DNA of 64,000 bases from Lichenostomus cassidix (GCA_008360975.2 CM039180.1:9143122-9207121), one strand, 5' to 3'; counted from the first letter of the stretch, positions 10,648-24,340 are shown. Notes: generated from the sequence alone by a model not told the origin. Numbers and translations are program-made.

Positions 10648-12659
10648 GTGAGGTTATGGATTACTCAAGCAAGACTACAGGTCCATATGCAGAGACTCGG
10701 CAGATTTCTGGCCTCGGGCTCAGTACACCACAGTATTCCCAAGCAAGAATGGTGTCATCTGTGGGTTCCCAGTTTGGCGTTGGAAGTGTTTTAAGATCAT
10801 CCAATGGTGTTGTTTATTCTTCAGTAGCGACTCCAATCCCATCCACATTTGCCATCACCACACAGCCAGGTTCTATTTTCAGTACAAGTGTCAGAGATTT
10901 ACCAACTCTCCAAACAATTGACTCAGTGCCCTCTTTATCAACTTTGCAACAGACTCAACCACTCCCAAGATCATACAGTTTCTTGACAACTGTGGCAGCT
11001 GAAAAAGATAGTGCAATTACTGCGATTGGTATGGAGACAGGATTACCACCTCATACTATGGAAACTATTACCACTGAGCCAACCAGCTTGATACCTGCAT
11101 TAACTACAGCATCCGAAGTTTATACAGATGTAATTGATGATGAGGTTGCCCTTCTCATTGCCCCTGAAGAAGGCAAACAGCAACAGCTTGATTTGGAGCG
11201 GGAACTTCTTGAGCTTGAGAAAATTAAGCAGCAGCGCTTTGCAGAAGAACTGGAATGGGAACGTCAGGAAATTCAAAGATTTAGGGAACAAGAAAAGTTT
11301 ATGGTGCAAAAAAAGCTTGAGGAGTTGCAATCCATGAAACATCATCTCTTATTTCAGCAGGAGGAGGAACGACAAGCTCAGTTTATGATGAGACAAGAGA
11401 CATTAGCCCAGCAGCAGTTGCAGCTTGAACAATTCCAACAACTTCAACAACAGCTCCACCAACAGTTAGAGGAGCAAAAACTTCGTCAAATATATCAGTA
11501 TGGTTATGATCCTTCAGGAACTGGCTCGCCGCAAACTACCACAGATCAAACACTTCTGGAAGGACAGTATGCAACTACAGAAAATGGCCAGTTTTGGCCT
11601 ACTGATGACACAACCACTACAGCTTCAGGAGTGCTGGGTATTGAAATTCCACAAAGCCAAGCGTGGTATACAGTTCAGTCTGATGGCATCACCCAGTACC
11701 TACCCAGGTCTGGTATCCTAAGCTCAGTTTCAGAAATGTCTCTTAAGGATATTGATGTTAGAGAGGAGAAGCAATTGAAAAAGAGAAGTTCTATGCCAAA
11801 ATTACGTGGTCCATATGAGGAGTTTGAGGGGACCCTGGAAGAAGAGCCCCGGTGCTTCAAAAAAATAGTGGACAGTGGAGTGCAAACTGATGATGAAGAT
11901 GGAGCAGAAAGAGGTTACACCAACAGGAGACGGAGATCTAAGAAGGGTGTCGATACAAGTGTTCAGACGGATGATGAAGATCAAGATGAATGGGATCTTT
12001 CCAGCAGGTCCAGAAGGAAGCCTCGTGTAGGGAAATACAGTGAGAGCACCACTGAGGCAGACAAAGCTAAACCATTCTCCAAAGTATCTAGCATTGCAGT
12101 TCAGACAGTGGCAGAGATTTCGGTACAAACAGAACCTGTAGGAACAATAAGAACACCTTCAATCAGGGCCCGATGGGATGCTAAGGTTGAAATCATAAAG
12201 CACATTTCAGCTCCAGAAAAGACATATAAAGGAGAAAGTCTGGGATGTCAGACAGAGACAGAGTCAGACACTCAAAGTCCCCAGTATCTGTCAGCTTCAT
12301 CTCCTCAGAAAGACAAAAAACGTCCAACACCATTAGAGATAGGATACTCATCCCACCTCCGTCCAGACTCCACATTACAGGTAGTCCCTTCCCCTCCCAA
12401 ATCTCCCAAAGTTCTCTATTCACCCATTTCACCCGTTTCACCAAGCAAAGTTATAGAGTCAGCATTTGTACCTTATGAAAAACCCATGACTGATGACATC
12501 AGCTCTCAGAAGATGCTGCATGCTGACATGGCCAAGGTTCCTCCATCAAGCCCAAAGGCAGCAAAGATGATGCAACGCTCTATGTCTGATCCTAAGCCCC
12601 TGAGTCCCACAGCAGAAGACAGTTCCAGAGCTCAATTTCAATACACTGAGGGTTTTATG
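10648..12659 (+). CDS. PCLO: Piccolo, coiled-coil and VQT-motif exon (exon B)
   Basis: This exon has 2 bases completing a split Gly codon plus 670 codons, and ends in phase 0 at GGTTTTATG/GTAAGA. The frame is open from the acceptor; the ATG at 10656 is internal. Seen in order (local residues): Ser/Thr-rich stretch (1-170); a long Glu/Gln/Arg-rich coiled coil (about 176-285) beginning [20 protein letters not shown] and ending in a Gln-rich heptad run; an aromatic/Thr-rich linker; five VQT/CQT motifs (about 411-540); and SP/TP-rich sequence ([14 protein letters not shown]) that would suit proline-directed kinases. The coiled coil is one of the regions shared with Bassoon; the homologous C-terminal coiled coils bind ELKS/CAST-type active-zone proteins in mammals. 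The + frame continues into the intron to 12812, but that part is T-rich readthrough and is excluded. Confidence 0.97.
11172..11500 (+). other. PCLO: Coiled-coil segment of Piccolo
   Basis: About 110 residues are dense in E, Q, R, K and L with heptad spacing and no Pro or Gly until GYDPSG. They run from [10 protein letters not shown] to [16 protein letters not shown]. Near-identity with mammalian Piccolo (from memory) suggests strong constraint, in contrast to the Ser/Thr-rich flanks. Confidence 0.85.
11868..12257 (+). other. PCLO: Array of five VQT/CQT motifs (LC8-like)
   Basis: The motifs are SGVQTDD (11874-11894), TSVQTDD (11955-11975), SIAVQTV (12090-12110), ISVQTEP (12117-12137) and LGCQTET (12240-12260). 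The SxVQT/GVQTD pattern matches the recognition motif of dynein light chain LC8 (DYNLL). Bassoon carries LC8 sites used in axonal transport; an equivalent role for these Piccolo motifs is inference. Confidence 0.5.
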
Positions 12660-14440
12660 GTAAGAAGTATTTGCTTACTTTTTTTTTTTTTTAATATGCA
12701 ATTCTACAACTATCAATACAGCATGAGGATAGACACACTCATTTCCAATACTTGTGTATGTAGTCTTTTTGCACACCTTGCTGAAAAGTCCAGAGGAATA
12801 TCTGCTGTCTAAAGCAATGGTTATTTCCTTCACTGATTTGCCTGGAAATAGAGAAGTCCATATTACAGTCTCACTAATATTCAGGAAATAACAAAATTCC
12901 ATTTTCAGAATTTGGATGGCACTTTGTGTTTTATACGGCAACTCATTGCCAATATAGGGGTTACTGACAGTTATTCAGAAAACTGAAAGCATTTCCTTTC
13001 TAATCATACAACACCCAGCTCTTGTGGCACAGTCTGTAGTGCATTTACCTTGAAATTACTATACGTGCCTTCTGAGAGGCAGATAACACCAGGTTTATAA
13101 TTACCTTAGCTGTCCTTTTTGACCCTCATGAGGTTTCTTGGCCATTTGTGATTCTGTGGATAATCTTGTGTCCCAGTGTGTACATCTTTTATCTTTCTCA
13201 GACCAAAAGGTCTCATATCACAAATCCTTTTTTAATTTGTTTGTTTTGGGTAAGGAGAATTATCAGGAAGTTTTCAAGTTTTGAGCATTGTTTCATATAG
13301 GGGTCAGAGAAGGCTGACATCATTAGGATCAAAGTTTTCATCTGCAGTATTTCTTTTCCTTGAGAAGTAAGGTTTCGTATTTGGGAATCAGATTGTTATT
13401 TGTGAATAAGAGGAATAAGTCTTGGCCAAAAAAATACTCCTATAATATGTTCTTGGCTGTCCTTTTATCTGTGACCATTCTGTTCTGTCAGTTGATGGGT
13501 CAGAATCTTACTTGTCAGAACTCTGAAAGAGTTGCCATTCAAGTTCTTCAGCAATATTTATCTTTTATGCTCAGTTGTCTGGGAACATGAGTGATTAGTA
13601 CAGACTGGATAGGATAAAGAGGGTTTGTTCTCTCTGTTTGATAATTTGTGGTGGCTTTCAAATGCAGAATTATCTGATTACACCCTCCAAGGTTACCACT
13701 GTAAGTAGTTCCTGCAGCTTCACATACTTCTGCAGATATTAAATGCTTCCCATGCTGCTACTGCTTGGAAAACAGTACTTGGAAGTTTGAAGGGAAAGCT
13801 GTAGTTATGGCACTGGCACTCCACATAAACATCATTTGCTAATGCAGGATAAGCACAGTGGGGGAAACTAGCACAAGCTCTAAAGTTTCATGTAGAGGAT
13901 TAGGAACAGCATCTTGAAGAATATTGCTCATGGATTGTAAGAAAGTGTTGGGTTCTATTTAATAGTGGAGAGTAGGCATAATATAGTAAAATATAACGTA
14001 ATTGTAAAAGTATAGTAAAATTATAGAGAAAAATTATTCAGTTCATTTATTTCACAGATACACATATATATTTGATATAAATTGTATCTTTCTATGATGG
14101 ATGATAAATTCTACAAAGAGCTCATTGTTTAAAGGCCTTTACAGTACAGTTTAAACACATACATTATTCTTTAACGAGACTTGAAAACAAAGACCTTGTA
14201 CACCATTGTTTCTTTTTTTACCAATATGCTCTTTACGGTTTTGGCTTGAACCCAAACAGCAATGAGCTACATGGTTTTCACTAGCATGCAGCCATCAGGC
14301 AGCAAATAGCCCATGTCTCAAAGTCCAAATAAATGAGGGGGACATTTTTATGGAAGGTGGGGTGCAAGTAGACAAGCACAAGGAAATTAAAAACTTCTAT
14401 GTATATAAAGTGGACTACACTAACTTGGCCATGAGCCAAG

Positions 14441-14500
14441 GTGAATAGGAGGTGAATAGAAAGTGAATAGGAGGTGAATAGGAGGTGAATAGAAGGTGAG
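14441..14500. repeat. 11-bp minisatellite (GTGAATAGGAG), about 5.5 copies
   Basis: Five consecutive 11-bp units starting GTGAATAG, with one or two substitutions among them, are followed by a partial unit GTGAG. The phase is perfectly regular. No function is suggested. Confidence 0.9.
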
Positions 14501-17194
14501 TAAGCTGCTCTGTAAACCTGCCATGACCATCAAGCCTGACTTCAGCTTTGATGTTATGCTAAGCACTGAGCTAATTATACTCTCTGACAGAGTTTTGTTA
14601 ATTATGTGTCTGAGGTTCAGTTAGCTTATGCTGGGATCAGGTACATGAATTTTAAAGGAGGAAAAGACACATGGCCAAAAAAAAAGAAAATATTCACAGT
14701 GATTCTTGCAAGATGTAATCAACTGACCTCATCAGAATCTGGAAACAGGGCATAAATTGATTTTGCAGTTTATACATCAGTTTCTGTTCTCAATTATTCA
14801 GTCCAGATATGTTATGAAGAAGAGTTTTACAGTACAAGATCTAAACTATCTAGTTTCCACAAGACTTACATATTCCCTCCCGCATGCCCGTTTGTTTATA
14901 CTGCAGGTTTAGGACTGTATCCTCTTGAAGCACAGGAAAGACTGGACAGTGATTTCTTCTTTTGTGCATTTTATCACATTCAAAAGTTCTTTGAAAGCAA
15001 ACACTCCGTGTCATTGTTGGCAAAGTGTAAACCTTGTTGACATTTTTTCAACTGTAGTCTTTGCTGTTAGAGCCACATGGTGTTGTTACACCTAAGTTTA
15101 TATATGGGATCACTTTTGGTTTATCCTTCTAAGTGTGAAAGCAAGATGCTCCCTTAACTTTAAAATATTTTTGTCACTGACACTGTTTTTTTTATTCATT
15201 CTGTGTATGTACAGTGCCCACAACAGCTAAAGTCTTTTTTAATTCTCTGTTTACACTTTTGTGCTTCCTGACTGAGAGTTCCTAATTTCCTCATTATAGA
15301 AAGGTAGAAGGGGTCAGTTAAGTCATTTAAAACAGTGAAGTTCATTACTGAAAAACTTGCAAAACAGCTCACTCTGGAAAAGAGAATTTACTAGAGCTGA
15401 ACATAAAATAATAAAATGAAATGAAAGATTGATCTTTCACTACCTTAGGGCAATGGAATACGTATATGAATATTTTTTGCATGGATGAATATCCCATCAC
15501 TTTTTTAATAGTTCTTGAATCAGGGTTATGTCTTTGTCTGCATTCATAAACATTGCAGGTGAAAAGGGTGTACATGTCTTCATGTATATTATTCACAGCT
15601 TTTTCATGACAGTTGAGAAGAAAAGTTGATCCTTACACAATCAGTGCGACTAAAAGAGTAAGAATAAAATTGACTGCTTTCTAAGATTTATAATGAAACG
15701 ATACCTTGCCCATCAGACAGTGCCCTTTCATAATTCATGCATTTCTTCCAATGGAAAATGGTTTCTTTACAACTTTTCAGGGAAAGAAATTATGAAGACT
15801 ATGACTAAAATGATTAAATTTTCTCCCTATGTCTTAGAACTGTTGCTTTAAATATAATTTTCTTCTTTAATGCACCTTGTAAAGGAAATTATTGCATGTT
15901 TTATCTAATCTAGTATAAGTGAAAGGCTGAAAAGTAACCTGGTAGCTAATCACAAAATTAAAAGAATGCAGATAACATTGCTTTCAGTGATGGCACATTT
16001 AATTTTCAGATAACAAGTTATGTGTTTATATTGCATTTTCACTTGCTTGTCTGTCACAGTCATTGTCTCTATGTGAACACTTGAATGAACATAGATGGTG
16101 ATTTCCTATTCATCCAAAGAAAAAGTATTGCTTGCCACTATGTTCCCTTTTGTAGTTCTGATGTGTATATTTCTGTGATACATATTAGTAATCAAGTATA
16201 GCTGTGCCAAGAAAAAATTAGGAATTGCAGCCTGTCAGCACAAAAAAACATTGTGAAAGCCACCCACTGGAATTGACATTTTGCAAAGATACCAAGTTTT
16301 GCTGTTTTCTCAGTTTTGTGTCTCTTGAGCTCCCTGTGGCAATGAGCTCCCCAGCACTGATTTTATTAGACTGTCCAGTAGTCCAGCATGGTAGGATTCC
16401 ATGGTGTGAATAGCTATAGGAGTGGTTTCCATGAGAGCACCAGGAGCTGTCAGTAGAGTCTGGAAGTGAAGACTGAAATTCATCCATCCAGCAGCAATGA
16501 AAAAATTGTGAGTACCTGTCTAGTGTAATAAAGAAATAGCTTTACACCAGTGCGCCACAGAATCAAGTCACATGCCAGTCACAGTCATCTTTGGCACTTG
16601 TACACATTGCATATGTGTAATCAAAGATGGAAGTTATCTTCATTCTGCCTTTGGATGCAAAATGCCTGTTCAGCTAAACCGAGGCAAATTGCAGAAGATC
16701 TTGCACATGACCTGTCACACTCATAAAACATCTCCAGCTAAGCAGTGCATAGACTCAGCAGAAGTGTTTGTATTCGTGAAACTAATGCAAAGACACATCT
16801 GTCAACAGCCTGTCAGCTTTAGGGTAGAAACTGTACATTTAAGCTTTAACACTTCGAGTAAATGCTATCAATATGTTTATTAAGAGAAACTTTTCTTGAC
16901 ATTTTTATCTGATGTGATTTACCATACTTGTAAGACAAAATTAAATCAAATCTTCATAATGCAGTAAAAAAGAAAGGTAATTATTTCAAGCAAAATACCG
17001 CCAAAATGTGTCTTTATTTAGATAAGAAATGCAAGATTTCTTCTATTGCTATATTAGGAGCAGAATGGTACTGATTTTCAGAGTGGAATTTCTTTTAGAT
17101 GGCTTTGTGAACACAAATTATTGTGTTTCTGATCTTCTACGGTATTCTGAAGTTTTTAACTTTAAAACTAGAAGCTTGATACTTTATGATTTCA

Positions 17195-17350
17195 CAAAAT
17201 CATAGAATAATTTGAGTTGGAAGGGATTTGAAAGTTCATCTAGTTCCAACCTCCCCTGCCACAGGAAGGGACATCTTTCACTGCACCAGGTTGCTCCGTT
17301 CCCCATCCCACCTGGCCTTGAACGTTTCCAGGGATGAGGCATCCACCACT
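17195..17350 (-). mobile_element. CR1 LINE fragment, short 3' end
   Basis: The + strand reads AATCATAGAATAATTTGAGT, then GGAAGGGATTTGAAAG, TCATCTAGTTCCAACC and CCTTGAACGTTTCCAGGGAT. This is the complement of the avian CR1 3' terminus. Only about 155 bp remain. It lies antisense to PCLO. Confidence 0.9.
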
Positions 17351-19423
17351 GACTTTTGAAGTGTCAGACATGCTTTATATCTGAGCACTGAAAATGGAAA
17401 ACAAAGTAGTTGTTCCCAGTAGAATTAAAACCTTCCACATTTGGGCAACATATACAAACATTTTTTTCTAAAGCACATTTAACTGGGTCAGTCTTTTCTG
17501 CCTGATACTTTTATACCAGTTGGTTTCACACCTTCTCTGTTCAACAAAGGGACACTCATGCATAATAGAAAATTATTATAGTGTTAACTCTTTTTCCTTA
17601 ACAATCTTTTATAAAGCATGAGATTTATGGCAAAGTTGACAAAGAGACTTGGTTTTATGTCACTTGGGCCTTTTTTCACTTGCTGTCAGCTTATCCATCT
17701 TCCTCTTAAGCCAGTTCTTATATAGACATTAAGGAAACCATCCCTAGCCACGAATCCCATCCCTCAGTCTTTTATCTTCCATAAAGACAAATAGAGGTAC
17801 AATAATATCTTTACATTCATTTCTGGTTGGCTTGGTTGTAGTGGTTATCCATTTGAGGAATATTTGGAGTGTTTGGATTGGAAAGAGGTAAATATCACGA
17901 TCCTTGTTTTAAAGTAATTAATACAGTATATAAATTTATACAGTGGAAACAAGGTGCAGAAGAAAGACAGAGGGGTCATACCCATGGGCAAATTTTGGCC
18001 TACTTTAGCTCTGCTTTGCTTCAGATCTTCATCCCTTCTCAGGCCACAGATTACTGTAGTTAATGTGAATAGGAGGGTAAAAGTTCTACTAGTGTAATTG
18101 TCTGACTGAGATCAAAAGAGAATTTCTTTCACATTTTCTGCTGATAATTCTGGCTTCCTGCATTTTTTTTTCTGTCTACAGTTTTATGAGCATCTTTGGC
18201 TTGAGCTCTGAAAACTATGCTGAGAAAATAAATGTATGTTCTCGAAAACGAGCAGAAGAACAATGTCTATAAAGTCTTTGTTAGAAAGAAAGTGCTCTCT
18301 GTGCTTTACTAGCAAGTTGTTTGGTGCAGTAAAAGCTGAACAATAGATCTAATTAGCTGATGAAAATTATCTGCAAGTGTACTGTGTTGTTGTGCAAAAG
18401 GAGCCAGTCATTGGTTTGGACTGGTTTTCCCTGCTGGGATTTGAGCCTGTTTGAGATACATTTAGGACAGAGCTTCCTACTGAGTTTTCTCCTGAAGAAG
18501 GCTAATTTGAAGCCTCCCTGCAAACTGTAGCAATGTGCACTAACTAGAGCAAATCAGTTTGTTCCCCTCAAAATACCCGTCTCATAATAAAATGTAAGCT
18601 TTACTTCCAACACCTTTCCCCATCATTTTATTAAAATACTTTAAAGTTGTAAAATATTGTTTTGACGAGCCAGATGTGATTAATGTTTCTTGCTAGTGAT
18701 CCAAGACTGGTCAAACCCTATGACAGCTCATGTGACCTATATGAAGACTGCCAGCAAAAACACATCCTAGAACCACAGTACACCCAAAAATTATTATCAG
18801 ATAAAATTAAATACAACAAAATATTCAAATATCCAGAAAGATGGCTTTTATACCTATTCATTGTCCAAAGTCAAAATGTTTGTGCTTCCTCTGTGTATGA
18901 GGCCTCTAAGCTCCTTTAACCCACATCAGTACATTTAAAATTTTCTGCTTTTTATTTATTGATTGTTTGTTTTTAGAAAAAGTTCAGGGTATGCCAGTAT
19001 TTAGATAATTATTCTATGCAATAAATTCCTTAGAATTTAAAGACTCTATCTCCATTAAATTCTGATGCACCGGCATACTTATTCCAGGGTTATACTTATC
19101 CCTAATTTATTTTTAACATGTGAGTTTCTAAAAATTTCAAATTATTCCCTCAGGAAAAATCTGAAAAATATTTGCAGAGCTAGATATATCCCATATAATC
19201 ACCCCCAAAAGTAAAAATAATGAAAGGATGACATGAAGGTAGCCCAGTTATCTTTGACCTAGATATGTGTGTGTTTGCAATACTCATCACAACATTATTA
19301 GTTTCATAAATTGTATACCAGAGCTCTGAAGGATTGATTCTTATCTTTAGAAATACTGGCTAGACCAGATTCTCTTGTGCTATCAGTGTTTTAAAATGCA
19401 ATGTGGGCTAATAGCATCTAACT

Positions 19424-19454
19424 GTTTGTTTGTTTGTTTGTTTTGTTTGTTTTT
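19424..19454. repeat. (GTTT)n microsatellite
   Basis: About seven GTTT units with one T-length slip lie within intron sequence. Confidence 0.9.
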
Positions 19455-22266
19455 AAATTAATAAGGCTTGCCAGTGTTAGAATTTACTTTACTTTGGTTT
19501 TGATCCTCAAAATCCTTCTAATCAGGCATTGCTTTCCTGAGAGTGATTTGATATTAAAAAATAATTTTTAAAGATGGAAATATTATTTCACTTATTATTG
19601 ATACAAGATCAAATTTTATTATGAAATTAGGAATATTATTAGGAAAAATAGTCCCTTCTACTGAACTTCTTTACATTCTCACTCCAACACAATATTATTG
19701 CTAAGCTAACACCATTGCTAATCAATGGTGGGTTTTAAATGGAAGTTTTCTTTCCATCTTCCAGCTGGAAGTGAATATCTTAGGTCAAAATGGTCACTGT
19801 CAAACTGGAAAGCAGTTTCAAGTAGTTCAAAGAAGGTCTTGTCCTAGGCTTAACTCTTTAATAATTCAATTGCAATTTAGATGCATGGAGAAATGACTCA
19901 GATAACATTTTTAGATCAATTTAGGAAGCACAATTACTTTGGAAAGCAGAATTGCAATTCAGAGCAATGTTCCAAAATTTCAATAATGATACAGGCACTA
20001 CAGGTACAGAAGATAAAAAAGAAAAAACAAAACAAAAAACCCAGGAATATTGCTGATTAAGCAATAGCAGTAGTGAAAATGTTCCACTGTAGTAGCAAAA
20101 TTCAGACTTAATATGACTTAAAAATATCAAGCGCTTGCATGAAAGGTAGTGTTGTTTTTGGGGAATACTGGCAACTTGTGCCTGTGTGAGATATGTGTTT
20201 CAGTTCTACCCTTCTCAGTGGCTGATGAGACTTCAGCTTTGATACTACAGGCAGTTTAGTTCAACACCACTGAAGAGTTAGAGGATGAGATGTTTCAAAG
20301 TTGATCAAAGGAGAAATAATAAAAGATTTAGACAACTTTGGTTAGAAGTCAGAAGGATCTGCCTGTATTTTTCTAGGAAGAAGACCAAAGCTGAACAAGA
20401 TAAGAGTCTTTCACTGTGTTAAAGTTTTTTTTAAATAGGACAAATATTACCCACTATTCACATCCAGTGGCAGCACAGGATGGATTATCTCAATCTGTGG
20501 CCTGAGATATTTAGTAGATATGAACTTTATAACTTCAATAGCACAGATGTCTTAGAATTGATATATTTTCGTGAAACTGTGTTACGTCTGAATAGTGGAA
20601 ATAACATAACAAAAAATAACAAAATACCATAGCCTACATGACTGATTTCCTTTCCAAGCCAAGAATATCTTGAGCACTATGAGTAATAGCATTATGTTAT
20701 CTAAAAATTGAATTCTAAAATTAATATATTAATAATTAATATTCATGGCTCTTCTAACACAGTTTAATGCACATCTTTGCTTTTAATTTGTATCGATACA
20801 GCATTTGCCACAATCTGCTGAGTAAACAAACCACTCAGATATATAGGGCCCTTTCTATAACATGAGTGACTGCAGTGATGCAGTCTTCATTTAAAAGATA
20901 GGCAGTTGAGACAGAGTTAATAAATCCATACTCAAATAGCCTAAATGTCACCTGTCTGGCTCCTTCTATCCCTTAGCTGAAAAGGCATTTACTCCCTATT
21001 TTACTCTCCTCTCTCCATTTCTCTTCAGAAACCTGGAAGTCTCTTGTCTTCCTTGACTGACACAAAAACATAGTCTGCCTACCTAAGGTATGCAGGATTG
21101 GAAATTACGTGTTAGATATTAGCTATTGGTGATGAAAACTCCCACCTCATCTGTTCACTGTGTACTCCTGTTATCATCTGCAGGCAGAAGTATTCCAAGG
21201 GAACAGCAGTCAATCCATTGATTTTATGATTTTACTTTACAATATGATTAATCCACCTCATTTCTCAAATGACTTTCTTTCTGAAATAAGTTTCTAGATG
21301 ACTGAGAATGCTTTTGGTCCCATGGTCACTCAAAAAGCCTATCTTCTGAGTCTTCTTTGTTCTTATTTCCTGTTTTTTTCCCCTCAAATCAGTGAATTTC
21401 CTAATCATGTACTAGTTTCATTTCATCAATTCTGCACAGCGAAAGTTATGATTCAGTTAAAGTTAGGTATATAAATTGTTTTATAGGTGCTCAAGCTTGA
21501 TTGAAGAAAAATAATAAAAATCGATTAATTTAAAATAACTTTCATTTAATTCACTGAAACATCATGGTAAAAAAGTCTTTCCACTATTTTCTGCTCTCTC
21601 CAGCATGCTTTTAAGATGAATGGCTGCTGACAGATGGGCCTCATAGTGCCCACAAACTTCATTCTTACAGGACAAGTTTGGCTCTGCTGACACCAATTCA
21701 GACTTTCAGAAGCTATCCTGCCAACAGTTCTCAAATCTCACTTGAACAGAGTGAGTTTTTCTTTTGTGCTTGTCTTCTCCATTCAATTTCTCCAAATACT
21801 TCCCAATTTTCTTACCAAGAAGGAGCTGAACACTGGTAAATTCAAAAGAGTGATTTACATGCTGCAATGTTCAGCCCAGGGAGCTGAATCCATAATGGCT
21901 TGGTAGGTGTTTGCAGTCCCTGCATTTAGAATGAAGATAGGAGAGAGGAATTCACTGTAGCCAGTTTGGTCAGTGCTGCACTTCCTGAGTCAACTCTTTA
22001 GAAACTCCAAATACAGGGGTGGGTCTATCACAAGTTCTGGTTTTGACATCTCTGTGAAATCTTGATGCAGAGCCGGAAATTTCTCCCTTGGTGTGAGACT
22101 GCAGAGGAAGGCTGCCTTTTGGCTCTTCTTCAGAACTTCTTGCATTTTGTACATCATGAATTCGGGTCTCAGTTCAATTTCTGTTCACATTCTCCATCTG
22201 TCCATATCTTCCCTCTAATCTCCTTGCTAAACCCTACTTCTGCTTCCCAGCTGGTCTTTCTCTGAC

Positions 22267-22282
22267 ACTCTCTCTCTCTCTC
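22267..22282. repeat. Short (CT)n microsatellite
   Basis: An uninterrupted CT dinucleotide run of about eight units. Confidence 0.8.
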
Positions 22283-23376
22283 ATCCAATCTAAGAGGTTC
22301 CTATCAAAATACAGCTTTGATTATCTCACCTTACTCACTTTGCAAGCTGTTTGCTGATTCTAAATCCAGCTCAAGCATCAGTTGTGCTGGTGCTCTTACA
22401 CTGCCTGGCCAGACTTTTCCTTGGGGCATTATGGCCAAGCAGACTAAATGGGCCAGCCATTAACTAAGAGTGAAGGCAGGGTAAGAAATTTAGTAACTAG
22501 TAGGGAGGAAGGTCTGAAGGAGGATTGTATGCTGAGGATTTCTTTAGTGTGTGGGGAGGATGAGAGGTTTAGCAGGTTTGATATCTCTAAATCTGATAAC
22601 ACCTTTTTTTAGACTGTCAGCAGTTGCCAGAGGTGAAAAGATAGTCAGGAAGGGTGGTGGATCGAGTGAATCAGAATTAGTGTAACCCACCTCAAATTTA
22701 GGTTTAGTGTAGGGAAGATTAATTTAGAACTGAGCATTTATTTTCAACTGCTATTTAAGATTACTAAAACACACTGACATAAGACTCAGGAAGTCATAAG
22801 ATAGTTTTGAAGTAATATTTACTTCATTACTTTCTGGATTACATTTTCTGTAACCTCTTTCATAGTTGTGTTTTTTCTGTATATATATGATGTAAGAGGG
22901 CAAAGGTGAAATAAAATTGTGTTCCCTGTCTGAGCTGATGTTAGAAGCAATAACTATCCTTTTTTCAGAAATTTTACTGTTTGGGTTAATCACTTGCATC
23001 ATGTTGATGCTACTTTTGTGATTCTGAAGTTATAACCAACAACAGAAATATCGTGGCCTTCTAGAAAGAATGGAATAGAATCAGTGAATTTCTCCTCTGC
23101 CCATTTGATGAGGCACACTATAGTATAGAGAATTTTATAGTAATGCCTCCAGATACTTTAGACAGTAAAAATGATTCTTGTAATAGTGGTAGTATAGGCT
23201 GCTTTGTGTTCTTATGTTCTTATAGCCTGTTTGAGCATGGCTTGTCTGAGGAATGATAACCCAGGCAGAGGAACACATTTTGATTCTTTTCCTCCTGTTT
23301 CTTCATCATTTGGCCCAAAATCTCACCAAAGAAAACAAGAAGTTTTGACAATGAAGTAGCATTTTTGCCATATGTA

Positions 23377-23402
23377 TACACACACACACACATACATATA
23401 CA
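23377..23402. repeat. Short (CA)n / (TA)n microsatellite
   Basis: A run of CA units is flanked by TATA/TACA units. It is short and slightly interrupted. Confidence 0.75.
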
Positions 23403-23631
23403 TGTGTAAAATAGCAAATGGCTTTTCTGGAGGGTATTTTGCACACATGACTAGTAGTATTTCTTTATCTCAGGGACTGTGCAGTTATGGAACATCAAAG
23501 CTTTTATTTAATTAAAATAAATGCTGTAGTCCCTACTCTTTCAGTCCTTCCTCAGTGTCTTGGCACTATATCCATGAAGAGGTTGGTGCCTGTATTATGT
23601 TTTGAAAACAGTGCCTACCAGAACTCCTCAA

Positions 23632-23998
23632 TCATCACAGATCACCAAAATTCAGGTTGGAAAGGTGCTGTGGAGGTCATGCAGTTCCATCTTGACCTAA
23701 AAGCTGGGCTAATTTCTAAGTTAGATCAGATGTCTAGAGGACTTGCCAAGCTGAATTTTGAAAATCTCCAAGGATGGAGATTTTGCTGTCTGTCTGTGCA
23801 TTCTGTTCTGAGAATTCACTGTTCTCATGTCAAAGAGTGCTTCACTTGCCTTGTGCAACTTGTGCCTTTTGTCCTTCCTTGTGCATCCCTTAGAAGAGTC
23901 TGACTGTCTTTTCAGTGCTGCTTCCTTTGAGAGTTGAAGACAAAAAATAGGTGATTTTTCCAAGCTCAGTTCCCTTAACCTCTCTTCTTTGAACAGAC
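23632..23998 (-). mobile_element. Older, diverged CR1 LINE fragment
   Basis: The + strand shows the degraded order of a CR1 3' region in reverse: GGTTGGAAAGGTGCTGTGGA, AGTTAGATCAG, GAAAATCTCCAAGGATGGAG, TGCAACTTGTGCCTTTTGTC and AGAAGAGTCTG, then TTGAAGACA. Divergence is much higher than in the copy at 1090, so the insertion is older or of another subfamily. The 138-residue + frame across it is an antisense accident. Confidence 0.85.
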
Positions 23999-24340
23999 AA
24001 TCTCCCCCTCAAGCCCTGAACAACTTACTAGGCCTACACTGGGCTCTCTAAAGGACATTTTTAGCTTTTTGTGTGGATATAAAACAGGGTGGGAAGAGTA
24101 TGGGAAACCCTCCCATCTGAGTCCTGCTCTGCTGGTTAGCATTGGTGTTCTCATTAATTTGAGTGCAAACACACTGGAACTGCTGTGCTGCTTCACTTCA
24201 GAAGCAAATCACATTTCCTCAAGCACTTTCTTCTCAGCTTTGTAAAGAAATACACAGTTCAGTTCAGGAAACTCTAGTCTATGACTCCCATTAAGCTCTC
24301 AAGACCTGTAATTAGGTTAGAGTTATTTGGGAAATTGCTA

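Noticed and set aside
12660..12812. Continuation of the exon B frame
   Set aside because: A consensus GTAAGA donor sits at 12660. The downstream peptide is a Phe-rich product of a poly-T tract, and joining to exon C matches mammalian Piccolo.
23487..23903. 138-codon + strand frame
   Set aside because: It covers an old antisense CR1 copy; the peptide has no recognisable feature.
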